DNA from: Candidatus Falkowbacteria bacterium CG10_big_fil_rev_8_21_14_0_10_39_9
GTDB taxonomy: Bacteria; Patescibacteriota; Patescibacteriia; Patescibacteriales; UBA12465
Direction of reading: 5' to 3'
Assembly (NCBI GenBank): GCA_002778645.1
Contig: PFAQ01000016.1
Location: 9,036-17,139 of the forward strand
DNA length: 8,104 nt
Below, piece by piece: positions 7,107 through 8,104 of this stretch. Position numbers and translations under genes: made by a program. Below the pieces are notes generated by a model. The model saw nothing but the letters and a program-made list of their open reading frames with translations, did no database searches and was not told where the DNA came from. Position 1 is the first letter of the stretch; every line of letters starts with the position of its first letter.

Positions 7107-7478
7107 ATGACTGGTAAAAAAATCTTAATCGTGGAGGATGAAGTTTCCATTGCTAGTGCTTTGAAGATCAAGTTGGAAAGGGAGGGCTATCTAGTCTTCC
7201 TGGGAACCAATGGCCAAGAAGGCTTGGACTTAGTTCTCAAAGAAGTTCCTGATTTAATTCTGCTCGACATTGCTATGCCGATTATGGACGGGATTACTAT
7301 GATGAAAAAATTGCGGGCCGATGTGGTGGGCAAGACCATGGATATTTTGATACTGACTAACTCCACTCGTCCTAATGATATTTCTGATATTTTGCAATAT
7401 GGCGTAGTGGATTATTTACTTAAGAGTCAATGGCGATTAGATGATTTAGTTGAAAAAATAAAAACTATTGTTAAATAA
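7107..7478 (+). CDS. Stand-alone response-regulator receiver domain (first of tandem pair)
   Basis: This 123-residue protein is a CheY-like receiver with no output domain. All key positions are present: acidic pair Glu10-Asp11 (ILIVEDE), phospho-acceptor Asp54 (DLILLDIAMP), switch Thr84 (LILTN) and Lys106 (DYLLKSQW). It should therefore be phosphorylatable by a histidine kinase, none of which is encoded in this window. The output must act through protein-protein contact. It is preceded by AAATTTATG with no Shine-Dalgarno, and follows the O-antigen-ligase-like gene by 7 nt. It is a close paralogue of the next gene: 58 of 82 residues are identical over the first two thirds by hand alignment, with divergence in the alpha4-beta5 region (residues about 86-101), the face that usually contacts partners. 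The receiver call is certain; its target is not. Confidence 0.95.
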   Translation: MTGKKILIVEDEVSIASALKIKLEREGYLVFLGTNGQEGLDLVLKEVPDLILLDIAMPIMDGITMMKKLRADVVGKTMDILILTNSTRPNDISDILQYGVVDYLLKSQWRLDDLVEKIKTIVK

Positions 7479-7489
7479 TTATTAAATTT

Positions 7490-7867
7490 ATGACTAAATC
7501 TCCTAAAAAGATTTTAATCGTTGAAGATGAGATTTCTATCGCCAAAGCCCTGAAAATGAAGTTAGAGCGAGAAGGTTTTCGGGCCTTTCTGGCAGATAAC
7601 GGCAAGAAAGGTTTGACTTTGGCTCTCAAAGAAATCCCTGACCTAATCCTTTTAGATATTGTGATGCCCGTCATGGATGGCATGACGATGATGGAAAAAT
7701 TGCGCGCCGAGCCAGCGGGCAAGAAGATCAAGGTTTTAATTTTGACTAATTTGTCCTATTTAACTGGGGATGTCAGTGATAAGTATAAGGTGACAGATTA
7801 TTTAGTGAAGAGCGATTGGAAGATTAGTGATTTAATTGCTAAGATAAAAACTATTATTAAGGCTTAA
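7490..7867 (+). CDS. Stand-alone response-regulator receiver domain (second of tandem pair)
   Basis: This 125-residue receiver-only protein has intact phosphorylation chemistry: Glu12-Asp13 (ILIVEDE), Asp56 (DLILLDIVMP), Thr86 (LILTN) and Lys107 (DYLVKSDW). It begins 11 nt after the first receiver gene. A 13-bp identical leader (TAAATTTATGACT) precedes and includes both starts, as expected from a tandem gene duplication. Compared with its neighbour, the segment after the switch Thr differs (NLSYLTGDVSDKYKVT against NSTRPNDISDILQYGVV), so the two may have different partners. The gene ends 4 nt before the glycosyltransferase GTG and so appears co-transcribed with glycan genes. The family is certain; the cognate kinase and target are unknown. 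Confidence 0.95.
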   Translation: MTKSPKKILIVEDEISIAKALKMKLEREGFRAFLADNGKKGLTLALKEIPDLILLDIVMPVMDGMTMMEKLRAEPAGKKIKVLILTNLSYLTGDVSDKYKVTDYLVKSDWKISDLIAKIKTIIKA

Positions 7868-7871
7868 CTTT

Positions 7872-8104
7872 GTGAATCAAACCAAACCACTAAAAATTGC
7901 TTATATTATTCCGTCGCTTGATGCCGGTGGCGCCGAGCGTTTTATTTTAGATTTGATAGGTAATCTAGATTTGAGTCGTTTTACCCCAACCCTCATATTA
8001 TTCGGTCATGGTGGTTTTTTTGAGGCTGAGGCTCGCCGTTTAGGGATAGAGTTGGTGGTGCTTAAGGAGCGTTTTAAATTTGATCTGATTAATTTTTTTA
8101 AACT
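7872..8104 (+). CDS. Glycosyltransferase, family-4-like N-terminus (3' end outside window)
   Basis: A GTG start at 7872, 4 nt after the preceding stop, opens a frame that continues through the right edge (77 full codons visible). The N-terminus KIAYIIPSLDAGGAERFI is the typical first beta-strand and glycine-rich loop of GT-B fold glycosyltransferases (GT4-like), followed by LSRFTPTLILFG, a GGFF loop and RRLGIELVVL. Such enzymes transfer a sugar from a nucleotide donor to a growing lipid-linked or surface glycan at the cytoplasmic face. The catalytic C-terminal domain is outside the window, so donor and acceptor cannot be guessed. GTG is preferred as start because no ATG or other in-frame start lies close by and the spacing matches the other genes of the run. 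It supports reading the + strand run as a surface-glycan operon. Confidence 0.88.
   Translation, partial: MNQTKPLKIAYIIPSLDAGGAERFILDLIGNLDLSRFTPTLILFGHGGFFEAEARRLGIELVVLKERFKFDLINFFK

Larger units (their letters stand above)
7100..7867 (+). repeat. Tandem duplication of a receiver gene with its leader
   Basis: TAAATTTATGACT occurs at 7100-7112 and 7483-7495, 383 bp apart, at the start of each copy. The 3' ends of both copies also keep ATAAAAACTATT followed by GTTAA or ATTAA. Protein similarity runs end to end. The copies are diverged at synonymous sites, so the duplication is not recent. Confidence 0.8.

Noticed and set aside
1..8104. Alternative genetic code (TGA read as glycine or tryptophan, known from some CPR lineages)
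   Set aside because: No long frame needs read-through of TGA, and all proteins read normally with the standard bacterial code.

Overview
The window looks like part of the chromosome of an uncultivated bacterium of the Patescibacteria / Candidate Phyla Radiation (CPR) type. The evidence is the gene content: a FISUMP-domain protein, a DUF4012 envelope protein next to an O-antigen-ligase-like protein, a wHTH regulator carrying a degenerate nucleotidyltransferase-like domain, and stand-alone response regulators with a KS-x-W ending. The sequence is moderately AT-rich, gene spacing is very tight, and most starts lack a Shine-Dalgarno sequence. All complete genes stop at TAA or TAG and no in-frame TGA interrupts them, so the standard bacterial code fits. 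The lineage is an inference from family content, not from a marker gene.

Layout. (1) Positions 1-503 hold the 3' end of a FISUMP-domain gene on the + strand, open at the left edge. (2) Positions 504-867 carry no intact gene. They contain the tail of an IS3-family insertion sequence on the minus strand: a transposase C-terminal fragment at 650-853 and a possible element terminus near 539. (3) Positions 868-3055 hold one large minus-strand gene and its rho-independent terminator. The protein has a degenerate PP2C-like domain, one membrane helix, a helical stalk and a C-terminal beta-propeller. (4) Positions 3056-3134 form a short AT-rich divergent promoter region whose two -10 boxes lie back to back in a 12-bp palindrome. 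(5) Positions 3135-8104 form a tight + strand gene run with gaps of 4-11 nt: wHTH regulator, DUF4012 protein, O-antigen-ligase-like polymerase/ligase, two tandem response-regulator receiver domains, and the start of a family-4-like glycosyltransferase that runs off the right edge.

How the genes may work together (inference). The + strand run looks like the start of a cell-surface polysaccharide or glycan-attachment operon, led by a regulator and containing two receiver-only signalling proteins. The divergent minus-strand gene encodes a membrane protein with receptor-like architecture, and it shares its promoter region with the regulator. The regulator could therefore control both directions. 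The strongest candidates for new biology are the PP2C-like/TM/propeller protein, the wHTH/nucleotidyltransferase-like regulator, and the receiver pair inside a glycan operon.
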